A stretch of 34,674 bases of DNA, from the NCBI GenBank assembly GCA_019307135.1, contig JAFDKF010000054.1, positions 1-34,674 on the forward strand. The letters run 5' to 3'. Each line of letters starts with the position of its first letter. Positions within the stretch are counted from its first letter, which is position 1. Positions 7,868-16,957 of this stretch are shown piece by piece. This stretch comes from Deltaproteobacteria bacterium (GTDB lineage: Bacteria; Desulfobacterota; Desulfobacteria; Desulfobacterales; C00003060). Position numbers and translations under genes: made by a program. The notes below the pieces were generated by a model. The model was given only the letters and a program-made list of their open reading frames with translations, ran no database searches and was not told where the DNA came from.

Positions 7868-10111
7868 TCAAACTCCCCCCTGATCCAAAAACTCTCTCAC
7901 CTTCTTGAGCATATCTTTGAGATTATATGGCTTGCCGATAAACCCGGCAGCGCCAGATTCGAGCGTCTTCCTTACCTTGCCGCTGCCCGGATAGCCACTG
8001 GCAATGATCACTTTGACTTCGGGGTCCATTTTAAGAAGTTCCTGCAAGCATTTGTGCCCGCCCATGCCAGGCATGCCTACGTCCAGGATCACCAAATCAA
8101 TCCGGTCCTTTTCCGTCTTATAGATCTCAACGGCCCTTTCCCCGCTTTCAGCCGTGATGGCTGTGTAACCATACTGCCCTAACATATCTTGTGCAAGATT
8201 CAGCAGAGTCTCTTCATCATCAACAAAGAGTATTGTTTCATGGCCACCACGTATTTCCGCTTCCTTTTTGGGCTCTACTTCTTGCTCCACGTCATCTACC
8301 TCTAACACTGGAAAATAAATCCTAAAGACCGTCCCCTGGCCAGGCTCACTGTAACACATGATGTGTCCACCATGACTTTTTACAATACCGTAAACCATGG
8401 CCAGACCAAGCCCTGTTCCCTTGCCTAATTCCTTTGTGGTGTAAAAAGGTTCGAATATGTGTTTCAATATCTCCTTGTCCATGCCATGTCCGGTATCCGA
8501 AATACTCACCAGGACATATTCCCCGGGGATGGCTCCCGAATGGGTCTTACAGTATGCTTCATCCAGGATCACGTTTTTCGTTTCAAAGATAAGTTTGCCC
8601 CCATCCGGCATGGCATCGTTGGCATTAATCCCCAAATTCATCATGATCTGTTCAAGCTGGATGGGATCTGCATTGACGATCCTAAGGTCTTGGGCCAAAT
8701 GCAATTCGATATCTATCATCCTGGGAATCGTTCTCTGAAGTAACGTGTGGGCCTGTACTACTTCCCGATTAAGATCCATTGGCCTCAACTTGCTTTCCAC
8801 TTTTCTGCCAAAAACGAGAAGTTGTCTGGTCAGTTCAGCAGCCCTCCGAGTTGATCTGTCAAGCTGGTTCAAATAACGACTCTCGGGATCCTTTCCCTTG
8901 TTTTTCATTGACAGCAGTTGAACATAACCCGACATAGCCTGAAGAATATTGTTAAAGTCATGGGCAATGCCGCCAGCCAGGGTGCCAATGGCCTCCATCT
9001 TCTGAGCATGCTGGAGTTGGGCTTCCAATTTCTTTTTTTCTTCCTCGGCCCGCTTACGATCCGTGATGTTATGCATCAAGCCCTGAAGAAAGAGAGGGTT
9101 GCCAGTTTCATCCCTAACCATAATTGCTTCATCCCTAAACCAGATGGTGTGACCGTCTTTGGTTAACATTCGATATTCAGAAACAAAGGGGCTGCCGCTT
9201 TCATGACTTAATGCTACTTCTTTGAGTACGAGCTCTCGGTCTTCGGGATGAAGCTGTTTAGCCCAGATATTTGGATCTTCTTTATACTCCCTTGGTGAAA
9301 AGCCCAGCATCGGTTCAATTTGAGGACTGACATAGAGAGTTGTCCTTGTCTCATCCAGTGCGGCAGTATACGTAATGGCCGGAAGTTGCTCTACCAGGGT
9401 CCGATACCTGACTTCTGACTCTCTGAGCGCCTCCTCTGCCCGCTTGCGCTCGCCTATTTCTTCATTGAGTTGCCGTGCATATATTATTGATTGTTCATAA
9501 GCAATTTCCGTTCGCTTAATAGTGTCACGTAGCTCCTCCTCAGCTCGCTTGCGCTCGGCGATCTCTATCCGCAATTTCTCATTAGACTCCAAGAATTCAG
9601 CCGTACGTCCTCGCACACGTATTTCCAACTCGTCGCGGGCTTTTTGCAATGCCTCCTTGGCTCGCTTTCGGTCTGTGATATTGCGGGAAACCTCCACCAC
9701 CATCTTTGGCCGGCCATCGCTGTCCCATGCAGCCACACTGGCCTTACACCAGAATATCATACGCTTCCCGTCGGCCCCAATCACTTCTGTTTCATGCTCG
9801 TGAACCTTCCCATCTTCAAAAGATTTCGTCACCACGCATGGCTCGCAAGGTTTGTCATACCCATGGTAAGCGCTATAGCACTTCTTGCCAACCAGGTCCG
9901 GCACGAACAATTCCCTTGCAACATCGTTGGCCCACACAATGTTGTGTTGCTCGTCCATCATGCTCATGTGATCTGTCACCGAAGCAATAATCCCTGCCAG
10001 CTTCTCCTCACTTTCCCTCAGCGCCTCATCCGCCCGCCTGCGCTCAACGGCCTCCTTTTCCAACTCCTTGACCCTTTCTTCCAATTCTTTATAGGTCAGC
10101 TTTTTGCCCAT
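7868..10111 (-). CDS. Cytoplasmic PAS hybrid sensor histidine kinase with receiver domain
   Basis: A 747-residue protein without membrane segments. It has an N-terminal coiled coil (LEERVKELEKEAVERRR), PAS 1 (about 35-150), a long coiled coil, PAS 2 (about 233-350) with a PAC tail, and a HisKA domain with H384 in GGIAHDFNN. The HATPase domain follows (N box NANDAM, G boxes DTGHGM and GTGLGLAMVYG). A C-terminal receiver has D677 in LVILDVGMPGMGG and the conserved Lys in GKPY. PAS 1 has a Cys cluster (CYSAYHGYDKPCEPC) that could bind a cofactor or metal, and it is nearly identical to a PAS in the regulator at 21023. The start at 10111 is preferred because GGAGGG lies 7 bases upstream; the 10126 start lacks one. 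No cognate regulator is adjacent. Confidence 0.88.
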   Translation of the reverse strand: MGKKLTYKELEERVKELEKEAVERRRADEALRESEEKLAGIIASVTDHMSMMDEQHNIVWANDVARELFVPDLVGKKCYSAYHGYDKPCEPCVVTKSFEDGKVHEHETEVIGADGKRMIFWCKASVAAWDSDGRPKMVVEVSRNITDRKRAKEALQKARDELEIRVRGRTAEFLESNEKLRIEIAERKRAEEELRDTIKRTEIAYEQSIIYARQLNEEIGERKRAEEALRESEVRYRTLVEQLPAITYTAALDETRTTLYVSPQIEPMLGFSPREYKEDPNIWAKQLHPEDRELVLKEVALSHESGSPFVSEYRMLTKDGHTIWFRDEAIMVRDETGNPLFLQGLMHNITDRKRAEEEKKKLEAQLQHAQKMEAIGTLAGGIAHDFNNILQAMSGYVQLLSMKNKGKDPESRYLNQLDRSTRRAAELTRQLLVFGRKVESKLRPMDLNREVVQAHTLLQRTIPRMIDIELHLAQDLRIVNADPIQLEQIMMNLGINANDAMPDGGKLIFETKNVILDEAYCKTHSGAIPGEYVLVSISDTGHGMDKEILKHIFEPFYTTKELGKGTGLGLAMVYGIVKSHGGHIMCYSEPGQGTVFRIYFPVLEVDDVEQEVEPKKEAEIRGGHETILFVDDEETLLNLAQDMLGQYGYTAITAESGERAVEIYKTEKDRIDLVILDVGMPGMGGHKCLQELLKMDPEVKVIIASGYPGSGKVRKTLESGAAGFIGKPYNLKDMLKKVREFLDQGGV

Positions 10112-10151
10112 CACAACACCCTCCAAATCATGTTTGGTTCTCTGTAACCAT

Positions 10152-10292
10152 TCACCGCAGAAACCGCAGAGTTCGCAGAGAGACTATTCTCTGAGACCAA
10201 GAACTAACCTGCGTATGCTATTCTTAAGCACTTCGACATTGAAATTGACATCCTATTTAACTGTTTTGTCATCTCTGCGTTCTCTGCGGTGA
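10152..10292. repeat. Inverted repeat of CCGCAGAG units
   Basis: The left arm near 10155-10180 (ACCGCAGAGTTCGCAGAGAG) and the right arm near 10271-10292 (CTCTGCGTTCTCTGCGGTG) are inverse copies. They flank about 90 bases with no gene, between arfB and the hybrid kinase. Confidence 0.65.
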
Positions 10293-10296
10293 ACTA

Positions 10297-10725
10297 TTAC
10301 TCTTCCTTGAAACGCGGAACGGACCGTCGCATGCGTTTGGTCTGGCTACGGCGACGCTTGGCCTCTAACCGGCGCCTCTTCGATGCGAGCGTCGGCCTTG
10401 CCTTACGGCGGACTTTGGGCTTTTGGACCGCCTTGCGGATCAACTCGACCATCCGGTCGATCGCGTCCTGACGATTTCGTTCCTGCGTACGGAACCGCCG
10501 CGCATCGATAATCAGTACGCCGTCTCCGGTAATCCGCCTGCCAGATAGACGAATCAGACGCCCGCGAACGTCATCGGGCAAGGATGGGGAGTTGACCACG
10601 TCAAAGCGGAGCTGCACGGCCGTGGCGACCTTGTTGATATTCTGCCCGCCCGGTCCCGAGGCGCGGATGAATTCCTGTTGGATTTCGCTCTCGTCAATTG
10701 CTATGGTGCGCGTGATCTGAATCAT
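10297..10725 (-). CDS. arfB: Peptidyl-tRNA hydrolase ArfB, stalled-ribosome rescue
   Basis: A 142-residue protein with the class I release-factor domain. The catalytic GGQ is at residues 26-28 in ASGPGGQNINKVATAVQL. The C-terminal 40 residues are very basic (KPKVRRKARPTLASKRRRL), matching the tail by which ArfB (YaeJ) enters the empty mRNA channel of stalled ribosomes. GGQ hydrolyses the peptidyl-tRNA. Length and layout match the family. It lies between two PAS genes with no obvious link to them. Confidence 0.93.
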   Translation of the reverse strand: MIQITRTIAIDESEIQQEFIRASGPGGQNINKVATAVQLRFDVVNSPSLPDDVRGRLIRLSGRRITGDGVLIIDARRFRTQERNRQDAIDRMVELIRKAVQKPKVRRKARPTLASKRRRLEAKRRRSQTKRMRRSVPRFKEE

Positions 10726-10804
10726 GCCTCCATTTTACGCCCGGCCAGTGGCCCAGTCAAGCGCCAATCCCTCTATTCCTTCCTGAGCTTTTTTTTGCTC
10801 GCTA

Positions 10805-11479
10805 TTACTTCTTGTCAAAGACTTCAGGGTAAAGCTTCTTTGCGCATTCAGGACAAACGCTGTGGCTGAACTCGGCCTCGGAATGATCCCGGATATACGC
10901 TTCAATTTGTTGCCAATAGCCCTGGTCATTTCTTATTTTCTTGCATGAGGCACAAATGGGAAGCAGTCCGCTCAATGTCTTAACCCTGGCCAGAGCTTCT
11001 TGAAGTTCGCCAATCAGCCTCTCTCGCTCCTCCTCTGCCTTCTTGCGCTCAGCGATGTCTAAAAAACTTTCGAGCAGATGCTCTCGGCCTGCTAGTATTA
11101 CAGAACCCACTGTCTTGAGAATCGGCACCCTCTTACCACTGGCCGTCAGTAACACCCCTTCTGTGGTGTCGAAGTTCTGTCCGAGATCTGTGACCGGACA
11201 TCGGCCTTCCTCTGCCGGGCATATATATTTGTGACACACGCTGCGAAGAATATGCTCCCTGGGAGCACCGACCATCTTTCCAGCAGCAACATTGACACCA
11301 ACGATGACATGGGTTTCAGGGTCAATAACTACAATCCCGGCCTGAATGGTATCCAATACAGTCTTTAAGCGCACTTCGCTTTCCCGCAACAACTCCTCCG
11401 CCCGCCTGCGCTCAGCAGCTTCTTTCTCCAATTCCTTGATCTTTTGTTCTAATTCTCCATAGGTCGGTTTTCTGGCCAT
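10805..11479 (-). CDS. PAS-domain protein with C-terminal CxxC...CxxC tail
   Basis: A 224-residue cytoplasmic protein. An N-terminal coiled coil (KPTYGELEQKIKELEKEA) is almost the same as that of the kinase at 7868-10111. One PAS domain follows (about residues 35-150), then a coiled segment and a tail LPICASCKKIRNDQGYW...CPECAKKLYPE. The tail carries two CxxC pairs that probably form a zinc-type knuckle, seen on many PAS and response-regulator proteins of deltaproteobacteria. There is no kinase, cyclase or DNA-binding domain, so the output is unknown. The ATG at 11479 is preferred with GGAAGGA upstream. A TTG at 11512 is the longer alternative. Confidence 0.75.
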   Translation of the reverse strand: MARKPTYGELEQKIKELEKEAAERRRAEELLRESEVRLKTVLDTIQAGIVVIDPETHVIVGVNVAAGKMVGAPREHILRSVCHKYICPAEEGRCPVTDLGQNFDTTEGVLLTASGKRVPILKTVGSVILAGREHLLESFLDIAERKKAEEERERLIGELQEALARVKTLSGLLPICASCKKIRNDQGYWQQIEAYIRDHSEAEFSHSVCPECAKKLYPEVFDKK

Positions 11480-11675
11480 GAGAACTTTCCTTCCTGTCTC
11501 GCCTTGCACCAATCTGATAATGATTTGAATATGGGAACACTACACCGTCTCTTCTTGCGAGCAGGAATCATGCCATAGTGTTAAAGGCAAATAAGTCTCT
11601 ATATTTCCAATTAATTACAGCTTCTTTGTTCAAATGTCTGAGTATGGAAACGCGGCCAAATTTGATTGGTAGCCT

Positions 11676-12731
11676 CTAAGATGTCAGATTATTGACCCTA
11701 TTTTGAAGTAAATCAGACCCATCTATTAAATCCAATGTTAATTGAGCGGTACTCCGGGCAATTTCTTCACAAAACCCCCTGGTTTTCGACTCATAGGTTT
11801 TACCCAAAATGTCAGTACAATCTGCGCTGCCAAATCCTGATACGAATTTTCTGTATAGCCTGCCCACACGGAGGCTGGTTTTAAAGGATGGATGAAGATA
11901 CTCATTTTGAAAAACTCTGCTTCCTTCTTTCATGGCCACTAACGCTGCTCTAAAGAGCCTGGTAGGCTGTGTCCTTTGTAGTTCGCTTCCATAGACTATG
12001 CCCAGTGCAAAAACTCCGCCCATGAAAGCACCGCATATATCGCCTTGAAACGCTATACCTCCCGAAAATCCTTGGCTAATCTTTAAAATGGAACTTAAGT
12101 TAAGGTTAAGCTGGGATTCAATTTGCAACAGGACGGCACTGGCACAATGAAATTTCTCCGCGCCGAAAGGGGGCCTTATCTGATATGTATTTTTTGAAGG
12201 GAGTCTGCCATGAGGCATTTGAATAATGTCAAAGACAGATTCTATTGAGGTGTAAACAACTCTCAGGCATCTAATTCCTTTCAGGAAAAAACGCCTGATG
12301 TCATAGCCTTCCTTAAATCTTACGCCGGTAATATCCCTACATTTGCTGCTACCAAAACGTCTGTTAAATCTTCGGTAATACTCAATACAGTCACGGCATA
12401 AGCGGTCGTAGTCATAATCCTGGTTATATAACCCCAAAGACAAGACTCCTCCGGTGAGGGCACCACACGTATCTCCCTCATGGCCAATACCACCACCCAG
12501 TCCAGTAGCTGCTTTCAGTATTTGCCTTTCTTCTAAACTTAGAAGCCCCTCAGTTGCCAGAAGGACAGCCTGGGCTCAGGTGGCTCCACCGAGGATATAC
12601 CTTATAGATTCGGAAAAGGCCTTTTGTGTTTTGAGTGTTTGCACGGACTTGGCTACCATAAGAATTGCTATACCTTTTATCCTTTTACAACAGCCTTTAC
12701 TGAGATCAAAGGACTTCCCCACCGTTTTCAT
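11676..12731 (-). CDS. Tandem C_GCAxxG_C_C family redox protein, probable selenoprotein (in-frame UGA at residue 52)
   Basis: Read through a single TGA (12578-12576), the frame gives 351 residues made of two copies of the C_GCAxxG_C_C domain. Copy 1 has GGAT-U-AQAVLL (Sec52), then GDTCGALTGG and FGSSKCRDI. Copy 2 has EKFH-C-ASAVLL (Cys196), then GDICGAFMGG, FGSADCTDI and a final FCEEIA. The UGA therefore falls exactly on the first conserved Cys, and the flanking sequence is conserved on both sides. The family binds Fe-S or does thiol redox chemistry, and seleno-members are known. ATG 12731 has a GAGG site. Without Sec only a 255-residue TTG-start product would result, lacking the first half-domain. 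A nonsense mutation is the alternative. Confidence 0.75.
12541..12578 (-). promoter_or_regulatory. Possible bacterial SECIS hairpin after the UGA
   Basis: Downstream of the UGA the mRNA can pair GAGCCC (starting inside the UGA) with GGGCTT, enclosing an inner GCTG/TGGC helix with a six-base loop. The position fits a bacterial SECIS, but the loop lacks the GGUC motif, so support is modest. Confidence 0.35.
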
Positions 12732-12820
12732 TGTATCCTCAATGCTTTCGTAACCCCTGACGCCACAATATGGTAAACTATCTCATTGAGTTTATCCGGT
12801 ATTTGCAATACAGTGAAATT

Positions 12821-13219
12821 ATGGTTGAGAAACGAATTCCTCGTTTTTTGCGTTATTGGTTTCCGGTCCTCTTTTACTGTCTTATCATTTTTGTTCAATC
12901 TTCCTATCCCACAGTAAAAGAAACCTATGACCTGCCCCACATAGATAAACTCCTTCACCTTGCTGGCTACGCCTTACTTGGCATGCTATTTCTCAGGGGT
13001 TTTAGGAATTCAAGGTTCAAAAATGATTTTCCGTTAATCAGGACGGCAAGTATTCTTTTGACAGCAATTTATGGCGCAACTGATGAGTTGCATCAACATT
13101 ATGTCCCGTATAGAACGGCGGATATATGGGACGTTTTCTTTGACCTGTCAGGAGGGTTTCTTGGAGTCTATATCTATCAAAAACTTTCGGAAAAATATCC
13201 TAAAATCGGGCGTATCTAA
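12821..13219 (+). CDS. VanZ-like small membrane protein
   Basis: About 132 residues with four hydrophobic segments. It has the VanZ pattern: QSSYPTVK near the first helix, HIDKLLHLAGYALLG, then DELHQHYVP and the final DVFFDLSGGFLGVYIY helix. VanZ family members are inner-membrane proteins. One confers low-level teicoplanin resistance, and most have no known role. An upstream in-frame ATG at 12770 would add 17 residues but would leave only 38 bases to the divergent selenoprotein start. Neither start has a strong ribosome binding site. Confidence 0.75.
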   Translation: MVEKRIPRFLRYWFPVLFYCLIIFVQSSYPTVKETYDLPHIDKLLHLAGYALLGMLFLRGFRNSRFKNDFPLIRTASILLTAIYGATDELHQHYVPYRTADIWDVFFDLSGGFLGVYIYQKLSEKYPKIGRI

Positions 13220-13231
13220 ACAAATGAACTA

Positions 13232-13294
13232 CCCCGCAGCAAGCTGCGGGGTATCGCGCATCTGATTTTTACAATTTAAACGAAGCAAGCTTCG
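13232..13294. repeat. Two related hairpins with CAAG loops
   Basis: CCCCGCAG-CAAG-CTGCGGGG (13232-13251) and a shorter CGAAG-CAAG-CTTCG (13281-13294) share the same loop and are followed by GGGG. The first may terminate the VanZ-like gene, and the pair looks like a dispersed REP-type repeat. Nearby, AATCTGTG/AATCTGCG units recur at 13321-13382. Confidence 0.6.
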
Positions 13295-13382
13295 GGGAAT
13301 TAAACCCAACAATTCACGAAAATCTGTGTAATCTGTGCCTGCCCCGTAGGTCCAGAAGATCGTACTGGGGTAATCTGCGGAT

Positions 13383-13418
13383 TAAAAAACCCCTCCCGGA
13401 TTCAGCACTAAGAGGGGC
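13383..13418 (-). terminator. Terminator of the carbonic anhydrase gene
   Basis: On the minus strand CCCCTC pairs with GAGGGG across a roughly 16-base loop and is followed by six T. It lies about 40 bases past the stop of the carbonic anhydrase gene. Confidence 0.7.
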
Positions 13419-13454
13419 TGGTAAGTGGCTTAGAAATTAAGCCAGGGAAAGGGC

Positions 13455-14183
13455 CTATGCCCAGATATCAACTTCTCCGTTACTTAGTAGGTAGTAAGCC
13501 CCGACAATCTTGAGTTCGCCTTTCCTCTGCATTTCTCTCAAGGGTTCGCTTTCGTCAGCAATTTGCTTGACAGTCATCCGCACGTTTTCCTTAGCAGCAG
13601 CCTCCACGAGTTTCTTGCCATGAAATCCCGTCTCTTTCTGGGCCTTCAAGACTGCAGGCATAAGGCGATTTACAATATCATTAATGCCAGCAGTCTCCTT
13701 TGCCCCAGGATTTTCCGCCACATGCACGGTAGCGCCCACGGCCCCGCAAGACTCATGTCCCATAACCACGATTAACCGGCTCGTGGAGTGCAGCGATGCA
13801 TATTCAATGCTGCCCAATAATGCCGGAGCCAGCATGTTACCAGCCACACGTACAATAAACAGGCGGCCCAACCCTTCATCAAATATCAATTCGGGCGGGA
13901 CCCGGGAATCCGAGCAACAGAGAATTGTAACATAAGGCCACTGTCCCTTGGTTAGAGGCGCACGGGCATCAGGGCCTACGCCTGGATCAGATAGACGATT
14001 CATGGAAACATACCGCTGATTGCCCTTTCTCAGTCTGGCTATAGCCTCTTGTGGCAAAACAACCTTTTCTTCGCCATGACCACCTGGTTCAGAGGCCCAG
14101 GCCGTTGGACCTGGGAGCTTAGAAATCGCAAGCGCAGCAGTCCCCATAGCAACACCCTTAAGTACATCACGACGAGAAATCAT
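13455..14183 (-). CDS. Beta-class carbonic anhydrase with Tat signal peptide
   Basis: A 242-residue enzyme catalysing reversible CO2 hydration. Zinc ligands are C90 in the CSDSR motif (Asp92-Arg94 dyad), H143 and C146 in GHESCGAV. The N-terminus MISRRDVLKGVAMGTAALA is a twin-arginine signal, so the enzyme should be folded with zinc in the cytoplasm and exported, which differs from the usual cytoplasmic beta-type. The start at 14183 has an AGGAGG site at a good distance. The longer frame to 14216 would bury the signal. tatA lies within the window at 23319. Confidence 0.9.
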   Translation of the reverse strand: MISRRDVLKGVAMGTAALAISKLPGPTAWASEPGGHGEEKVVLPQEAIARLRKGNQRYVSMNRLSDPGVGPDARAPLTKGQWPYVTILCCSDSRVPPELIFDEGLGRLFIVRVAGNMLAPALLGSIEYASLHSTSRLIVVMGHESCGAVGATVHVAENPGAKETAGINDIVNRLMPAVLKAQKETGFHGKKLVEAAAKENVRMTVKQIADESEPLREMQRKGELKIVGAYYLLSNGEVDIWA

Positions 14184-14261
14184 TTCTTGGTCCTCCTTCC
14201 TTGTTTGATGTGGCATCCTTCATGAGCCAGTTTACACTTTTTCCTCGCATTTTGGTTGCAT

Positions 14262-14405
14262 TCAGGTGTCAGGTTTCAGGTGTCAGGTTTCAGGTTCTGC
14301 CCGTCTCACACCTGAAACCTGAACACTGAAACCTGAAACCTTGTAAAGTAGACTATAACCTTTGAACCTTGAACCCTGAACCCTGAACCCTGAACCCTGA
14401 ACCTG
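14262..14405. repeat. Tandem CTGAACC/CAGGTTT repeat block
   Basis: The left part carries repeats of CAGGTGTCAGGTTT and the centre their inverse (CACCTGAAACCTGAA). The right part is a heptamer array of CCTGAAC (about five units, 14368-14405). It fills the spacer between the carbonic anhydrase and priA genes. No coding content is seen. Confidence 0.8.
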
Positions 14406-14517
14406 GAACCGATCACTTTAGGTACAAATTTGGCACAAGCTCTTTTGGTCCGTGTCAGATTTTACGACGATGTTGTGCCCATATATGATATATGGATAAA
14501 TGTCAAGGAATTGCTGT

Positions 14518-16953
14518 ATGTTGTACACTCACAGCTTTGAAATGGTGGGCGCCATTCTTGATCCGGAGGCGAGCATCATCTATTTTTGTCCCTGGGCAGT
14601 GGTGGGAAAGAGGGTGCTCGTCCCTTTCAAGAACCTTCAAGTCACCGGATACATCCTCGAACTCCTTCCTACCACCAATCAGACAAGAGTTAAGAAGATC
14701 CTGGATATCCTGGATGACACACCAATGTTCCCCACGTCTATGATCCCGTTTTTCAGTTGGATAGCAAACTATTATTGCTATCCTGTTGGAGAAGTTATCA
14801 AGGGAGCACTCCCAGGCGGCCTGAACATCACCCACGTTGAAACCGTGAGTATTACAGATAAAGGACGTTCCATGCTCTCAAGCCCCTCCCTGAATAGCCC
14901 GGATCGCACAGTGCTCGAAGCACTTCAGGAGCGAGGGCCCTTGCGTCTACGCACACTTTATAAAGACCTCAAAGAAGAACTTTCTCCGCGAACGCTACGC
15001 AGCCTGGAGCGTGCCCGCTGGATCATGAGGGAGCGAAGGCTCAAGCCAGGCAGGGTCCGGCCAAAGATGGAACGATACATAAAGGCCGTGGAGAAAAGGC
15101 CTTCTGCTGAGTCGCTTTCACAGGTTCGGCGCCGTATCCTCAAAATCATCGAAGACCACAGCGAGATCTCCTTAACGGCCCTAAAAGCTGAGGTCCCCTC
15201 GGCCGGACCACTTGTCAAGAAGATGGCCGCCGATGGGTTCTTGACTGTCGTTGAACGGGGTGTCTATCGGGATCCCTTTGGCGAACCCATCACACCAGAC
15301 AATGGTCCGCCCCACCTGACCGGAGACCAGGGTTCAGTTGTAGGGCGCCTATTGAATGCACTCGGCAAAGGGTTTCAAACCTATCTTCTTTACGGTATCA
15401 CCGCCAGTGGTAAGACAGAGGTCTACATGCGGGCTGTAGCGGCTACCCTTGAGAGAAACCAGGAAGCCCTTGTACTAGTACCCGAGATTGCGCTGATTTC
15501 CCAGATGGAACGGCTTTTTCGGGCCCGCTTCGGAGATTGCGTGGCCCTTCTGCACAGCGGCCTTAGCGAAGGTGAGCGTTTTGACCAGTGGATGCGAATC
15601 CTGCGAAGGGAGGCCAGGGTCGCCATCGGTGCCCGCTCTGCGATCTTTGCCCCCTTTGAACATTTGGGTTTGATCGTCGTGGATGAAGAACACGACGATT
15701 CGTACAAGTCCGCCTCAGGCGGACTCCGGTATCATGCCCGTGATCTGGCCGTGGTTCGAGCCAGATTCCAGGGTGCTGTGGCCTTACTCGGGTCTGCCAC
15801 CCCATCTGTGGCGTCTTACTACAATGTACACACAGGAAAATTCCAGGGGCTCAATCTCTCGAAACGGATCGAAAACAGGCTTCTCCCGGAAGTAAGGATC
15901 GTAGATCTGCAGGAGCCAGGGGAGCGCCGCCGGGCCAAGCCCTTCATTACAAAAGAGCTTGAGGATGCAATAGCCGAAACCCTGGACCGTGGAGAACAGA
16001 CCCTACTTTTTTTAAACCGGCGAGGTTTTGCCAATTACCCTGCTTGTGCCCGCTGTAGGACACCTGTGCGTTGCAAGAACTGCGACATCACCATGACGCT
16101 CCACCAGGAGGCCAATGCCTTTAGATGTCACTACTGCGGTTACACACGGGCACAGGCGACCGGCTGCCATGCCTGTGGTAGTTCAAAAATCAAGCTGCTT
16201 GGCATGGGGACAGAAAGGGTGGAGGCCAAGATCAAGGAGATTTTCCCGGAAGTTAGGGTGGCGCGAATGGACAGGGATACCACTGCCCGAAAAGGTGCCC
16301 TTGTCAAGATCCTGAAAGACCTTAGGGCAGGTGCCATCGACATCCTCATAGGAACTCAGATGGTGGCCAAGGGGCATGATTATCCCAATATTACACTGGT
16401 GGGAATCATCTGTGCCGACCTTTCACTCAATTTCCCCGACTTCCGGGCTGGGGAGCGAACCTTCCAACTCCTGGCCCAGGTAGCTGGGCGTGCGGGCCGA
16501 GGCGCGCGACCCGGCCGCGTTATCCTCCAGACCTTCAACCCTGACCACTTCTGCATCCTGACCGCAAAGGACCAGGATTACAGAGCCTTTTACGATCATG
16601 AGATCCGCTTTCGAGGGACACTGAAGTACCCTCCGTTCTCGCGCCTGATACAGATTCTCGTTACAGGAAAGGACAAGGAGCAAACTGGTCAGTGCGCTCA
16701 GAACCTGGGACAAATCTGCCGGGCACTGCAATCAGAAAACCGGGCATATCAAGAGAAAGTGAAACTCCTCGGTCCGGTTGCAGCCCCTCTGGCCAGGCTT
16801 CAGAAGCAATACCGGTGGCAGCTTCTGCTCAAAGGTCTGGAGCCAGGACCGTTACACAGCTTGACCCGGACTCTCATGGACAGGGCGGAACGAACCATTC
16901 GAAAGGCCGGAGCAAGGGTGATCATTGATGTGGATCCGGTAGATATGCTGTAA
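14518..16953 (+). CDS. priA: Primosomal helicase PriA (replication restart)
   Basis: An 811-residue superfamily 2 helicase that reloads the replisome at stalled forks. An N-terminal DNA-binding region precedes Walker [11 protein letters not shown] (from residue 292). The DEAH-type box is DEEHDDSYK. The zinc-binding insert has paired cysteines starting at residue 510 (CARC, CKNC, CHYC, CHAC; eight Cys), followed by GMGTERVE and [11 protein letters not shown], typical of PriA. The start at 14518 is chosen because AAGGA lies 8 bases upstream. In-frame ATG 14500 is the alternative. der starts 4 bases after the stop. Confidence 0.95.
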   Translation: MLYTHSFEMVGAILDPEASIIYFCPWAVVGKRVLVPFKNLQVTGYILELLPTTNQTRVKKILDILDDTPMFPTSMIPFFSWIANYYCYPVGEVIKGALPGGLNITHVETVSITDKGRSMLSSPSLNSPDRTVLEALQERGPLRLRTLYKDLKEELSPRTLRSLERARWIMRERRLKPGRVRPKMERYIKAVEKRPSAESLSQVRRRILKIIEDHSEISLTALKAEVPSAGPLVKKMAADGFLTVVERGVYRDPFGEPITPDNGPPHLTGDQGSVVGRLLNALGKGFQTYLLYGITASGKTEVYMRAVAATLERNQEALVLVPEIALISQMERLFRARFGDCVALLHSGLSEGERFDQWMRILRREARVAIGARSAIFAPFEHLGLIVVDEEHDDSYKSASGGLRYHARDLAVVRARFQGAVALLGSATPSVASYYNVHTGKFQGLNLSKRIENRLLPEVRIVDLQEPGERRRAKPFITKELEDAIAETLDRGEQTLLFLNRRGFANYPACARCRTPVRCKNCDITMTLHQEANAFRCHYCGYTRAQATGCHACGSSKIKLLGMGTERVEAKIKEIFPEVRVARMDRDTTARKGALVKILKDLRAGAIDILIGTQMVAKGHDYPNITLVGIICADLSLNFPDFRAGERTFQLLAQVAGRAGRGARPGRVILQTFNPDHFCILTAKDQDYRAFYDHEIRFRGTLKYPPFSRLIQILVTGKDKEQTGQCAQNLGQICRALQSENRAYQEKVKLLGPVAAPLARLQKQYRWQLLLKGLEPGPLHSLTRTLMDRAERTIRKAGARVIIDVDPVDML

Positions 16954-16957
16954 TGAT

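Noticed and set aside
7261..7908. 215-codon frame on the plus strand
   Set aside because: Antisense shadow of the epimerase gene running into spacer repeats.
11676..12443. Separate 255-residue gene starting at TTG 12443
   Set aside because: The same frame continues upstream through a UGA into conserved domain sequence and a proper ATG with ribosome binding site, so the longer reading is preferred.
14262..14405. CRISPR-like array
   Set aside because: The repeats are 7-14 bases and contiguous, without unique spacers and without cas genes.
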